Assembly: GCA_024650095.1 (NCBI GenBank)
Contig: JANKMV010000018.1
Location: 1 to 14,229, forward strand
DNA: 14,229 bases
Source: Bacillota bacterium
GTDB taxonomy: Bacteria; Bacillota; Dethiobacteria; Dethiobacterales; Dethiobacteraceae
Direction of reading: 5' to 3'
Both the position numbers and the translations under genes were made by a program. This document shows, piece after piece, positions 12,284-14,229 of this stretch; positions within the stretch are counted from its first letter, which is position 1; each line of letters begins with the position of its first letter. The notes below the pieces were generated by a model. The model saw nothing but the letters and a program-made list of their open reading frames with translations, did no database searches and was not told the origin of the DNA.

Positions 12284-14229
12284 CTACATCCCCTCCTTCA
12301 TCTTCAAAAGATATTTCATACGCATTCACAATATTTGATACTAATATGTCAACAGCCGATGGGTTTTCTGAAATAGAAGCAAAGTCCTTCATGCGGATGA
12401 TTTCCCTGATAGCAAGAGACTTAACACTTTGAAGTACATCCTCCGGGTATTCCTCTACTGCGGATAATGAGATTGGCAGAGTAATAAAATCATAGATAGT
12501 CGCTACTGTCTTGTTGGGATATTTTCGCAAGACGCGTCCACGACGCTGAATATATTCTTTTGGGTTAGTACTACTAGCAAGGATAAAAGCTGTTTTGATA
12601 CTTGGTATATTTACACCTTCATCAAGACACCTGATTGCAATTAGTGCCTGCAAGTGTTTCCCTTCAGCAAAACTAGCTTTTAAGATATCACGCTCTACTG
12701 ATGATTCCTCAGAAGAAAACTTAGAGATTCTCATTCCCATTTCATTTCCAAGCAGATCCGCCACTACGTCAATCTGCCTCATCTCATCTATTGGTGCTGA
12801 ATTCTCTCGATAATCAACATCACGCATCGTTGCTGCACCGCAATAAACAAGCATATGGCTATCATTTTTATACTTACTTATAAGTTGACCAAGAGCAGTA
12901 AGCTTCTCGGCAGCTGCAGCAACTAAACGTGCCCTCTTGATCAAGAGCATTTTTACAAATTCACTTAAAACCAATTTGCCGTGCTTATCCGCGTAAATAC
13001 TACTTCGGATCCTCTGAGTGAGTTCAAGATATTCATTCAATTCAATTTCGTTCAGTGATACAGGCACAGGATGATAATAGTAAGGCGTCAACATATCATT
13101 ATCAATTGCTTGCTTAAGGGTGTATTCAATACACTTTTCCCCAAAATAAGCATATAACTTTTGCGTTCCTTCTTCATCCCCGTGGCGGTCGATTGTTGCC
13201 GACAATGCCAATCTATACGGAATATTCGGCAGGAGCATTTTGCTTAGGTTTTCTGCCCCAAAGTTATGGGCTTCATCGACGATTAAAACAATATTATCCG
13301 TCAAACTCATCAATTGCTTTTGTACATAATCACTTGAAAAAGTTGCATTTGTGGAAATAACGCAAAAATGCTTTTGTACACCGAGTAAGAAACCTGTTAC
13401 GGCAGTCTGAAGCCGTTGCTTCCAATCACGCTGCGAAGACGCTGAATAGCATATAATGGGTCTCATCCCAAACATTTCGATATCAGTTCGCCACTGTTCT
13501 ACAAGGTGCTGGTATGGGCACACGATTATCACAGCAAGACGCTGCTCCGTGTATGCGTACAAGCGTACTAAAGCTGCGAGGGCTGTATAAGTTTTGCCTG
13601 TTCCTGTAGCCATATCAAAGATGCCCCTAAATCCGTGTTGTTCCCAACTTATAATGGCATCATCTTGATAGGGACGAATAAATACACCGGATGGCATACA
13701 AGGGCCTCTGCTGATTTCGTACTCGGGCGAAGCTTCGTTAACCGAGTTGTGCGTATCCTTGTATTCGCGTTCGTCAACAGATAAATCTACTGTATTAGTA
13801 CGTTTGTAGCGCAGAAGAATTTCCTTTGAAATGCTGGGAAAATCCACTACTTTAATGTGAGGTTCATAGTCCCCCCACATCGCATTAAATGCTGCTTGCT
13901 TTGTAAAAACACGCTCTTCCTCACCCGTCCATGAAGAAAAAACATCTATGGATTCGTAGTTAAACGAAAACGCATTTGCACTTTCGTTCATAGAACCGGT
14001 AAAAGCAATAATATTATTTTCTTTATCGTACATCAGTCCCATCTTCTCATGGAACATTCCGATTTGGCTATCACCTTCAAGGAATGCAATTTTTATTTCA
14101 AGTTTACCTAATGCAATAAGATTTGAAAGAAGATTCAGCCGCTCCTTCTCAAATTTGCCAACGGGTTGTGATAGCTCTCGTAGCAGACAATCTTCAATTA
14201 TCTCAAGTCGCCGGTCATGCCCATCATTA
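12276..14229 (-). CDS. PLD-nuclease domain / superfamily 2 DEAH helicase (5' end outside the window)
   Basis: The frame is open from its stop at 12276 to the right edge, so 650 residues are visible and the N-terminus is missing. Visible residues 1-100 are the end of a phospholipase-D-like domain with the HxK...GSxN motif: HEKMGLMYDKENNIIAFTGSMNES (from about 60). The helicase core follows: Q-motif-like IRPYQDDAI, motif I MATGTGKT (about 206-213), motif Ia VIIVCPYQHL, motif II DEAH (about 318-321), motif III SAT (about 343-345), and the second RecA domain ending in motif VI QRRGRVLR (about 561-568). PLD plus SF2 fusions are typical of restriction and phage-defence loci, where they unwind or translocate on DNA and may cut it. 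ATG 14057 lies inside the PLD domain and is not the true start. First visible gene of the operon; promoter off the window. Confidence 0.93.
   Translation of the reverse strand, partial: NDGHDRRLEIIEDCLLRELSQPVGKFEKERLNLLSNLIALGKLEIKIAFLEGDSQIGMFHEKMGLMYDKENNIIAFTGSMNESANAFSFNYESIDVFSSWTGEEERVFTKQAAFNAMWGDYEPHIKVVDFPSISKEILLRYKRTNTVDLSVDEREYKDTHNSVNEASPEYEISRGPCMPSGVFIRPYQDDAIISWEQHGFRGIFDMATGTGKTYTALAALVRLYAYTEQRLAVIIVCPYQHLVEQWRTDIEMFGMRPIICYSASSQRDWKQRLQTAVTGFLLGVQKHFCVISTNATFSSDYVQKQLMSLTDNIVLIVDEAHNFGAENLSKMLLPNIPYRLALSATIDRHGDEEGTQKLYAYFGEKCIEYTLKQAIDNDMLTPYYYHPVPVSLNEIELNEYLELTQRIRSSIYADKHGKLVLSEFVKMLLIKRARLVAAAAEKLTALGQLISKYKNDSHMLVYCGAATMRDVDYRENSAPIDEMRQIDVVADLLGNEMGMRISKFSSEESSVERDILKASFAEGKHLQALIAIRCLDEGVNIPSIKTAFILASSTNPKEYIQRRGRVLRKYPNKTVATIYDFITLPISLSAVEEYPEDVLQSVKSLAIREIIRMKDFASISENPSAVDILVSNIVNAYEISFEDEGGDVDV

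Noticed and set aside
12276..14057. Helicase gene starting at the ATG at 14055-14057
   Set aside because: The frame stays open to the window edge and the upstream residues (ALGKLEIKIAFLEGDSQIG) continue the PLD domain, whose HxK motif begins two residues after this Met. It is an internal methionine.
10118..14229. Dnd phosphorothioation modification system
   Set aside because: Only a DndD-like ATPase is present; the cysteine desulfurase, DndB, DndC and DndE are not visible in the window.
1..14229. CRISPR arrays, tRNA/rRNA genes, insertion sequences
   Set aside because: No regularly spaced direct repeats, no tRNA-like cloverleaf and no transposase or terminal inverted repeats were found by eye on either strand.

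Overview
The window looks like chromosomal DNA of a low-to-moderate GC Bacillota, probably an anaerobe such as a Negativicutes or Clostridia member. The grounds are strong Shine-Dalgarno sites before nearly every gene, several GTG/TTG starts, TTGACA-17-TAGAAT promoters, intrinsic terminators, and a stand-alone corrinoid (B12) methionine-synthase activation protein. The genus cannot be fixed from the sequence. All genes but one lie on the minus strand.

Layout, read in the minus-strand direction from the right edge. (1) 14229 to 8277 is a compact run of defence-type genes: a PLD-nuclease/superfamily 2 helicase (5' end outside the window), a 55-residue protein, a DndD/SMC-like ATPase, an unrecognised 170-residue protein, a protein with a very acidic C-terminal region, and the decayed C-terminal part of a probable restriction nuclease. 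Spacing is tight (8-base overlap, then gaps of 12, 2, 14 and 6 bases), so this is very likely one operon whose promoter is off the window. (2) 8195 to 5298 is a MerR regulator followed by a VIT/VWA-domain protein. A near-consensus promoter with a dyad in its spacer precedes them, which suggests autoregulation. (3) 5163 to 4438 is the only plus-strand gene, a SAM-dependent methyltransferase with a good terminator behind it. (4) 4437 to 3983 is a 455-base non-coding region crowded with hairpins. (5) 3982 to 1388 carries a HIT/NTP-pyrophosphatase fusion protein and a TPR protein. (6) 1349 to 36 is a three-gene operon (corrinoid activation protein, ArsR metalloregulator, two-cysteine thioredoxin-fold protein). 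Its strong promoter has an AT-rich dyad just downstream, where an ArsR repressor would bind.

Two places deserve most attention. The defence-type module combines a PLD-helicase, a DndD-like ATPase and three proteins I cannot name; I cannot match it confidently to a described system, and no phosphorothioation genes are present. Its last gene is visibly broken: removing one copy of a 4-base tandem duplication restores a plausible nuclease C-terminus, and the middle of the nuclease domain also appears to be missing. The second place is the ArsR-controlled operon, which links a metal- or arsenic-sensing repressor to corrinoid reactivation. No RNA genes, CRISPR arrays or insertion sequences were seen.
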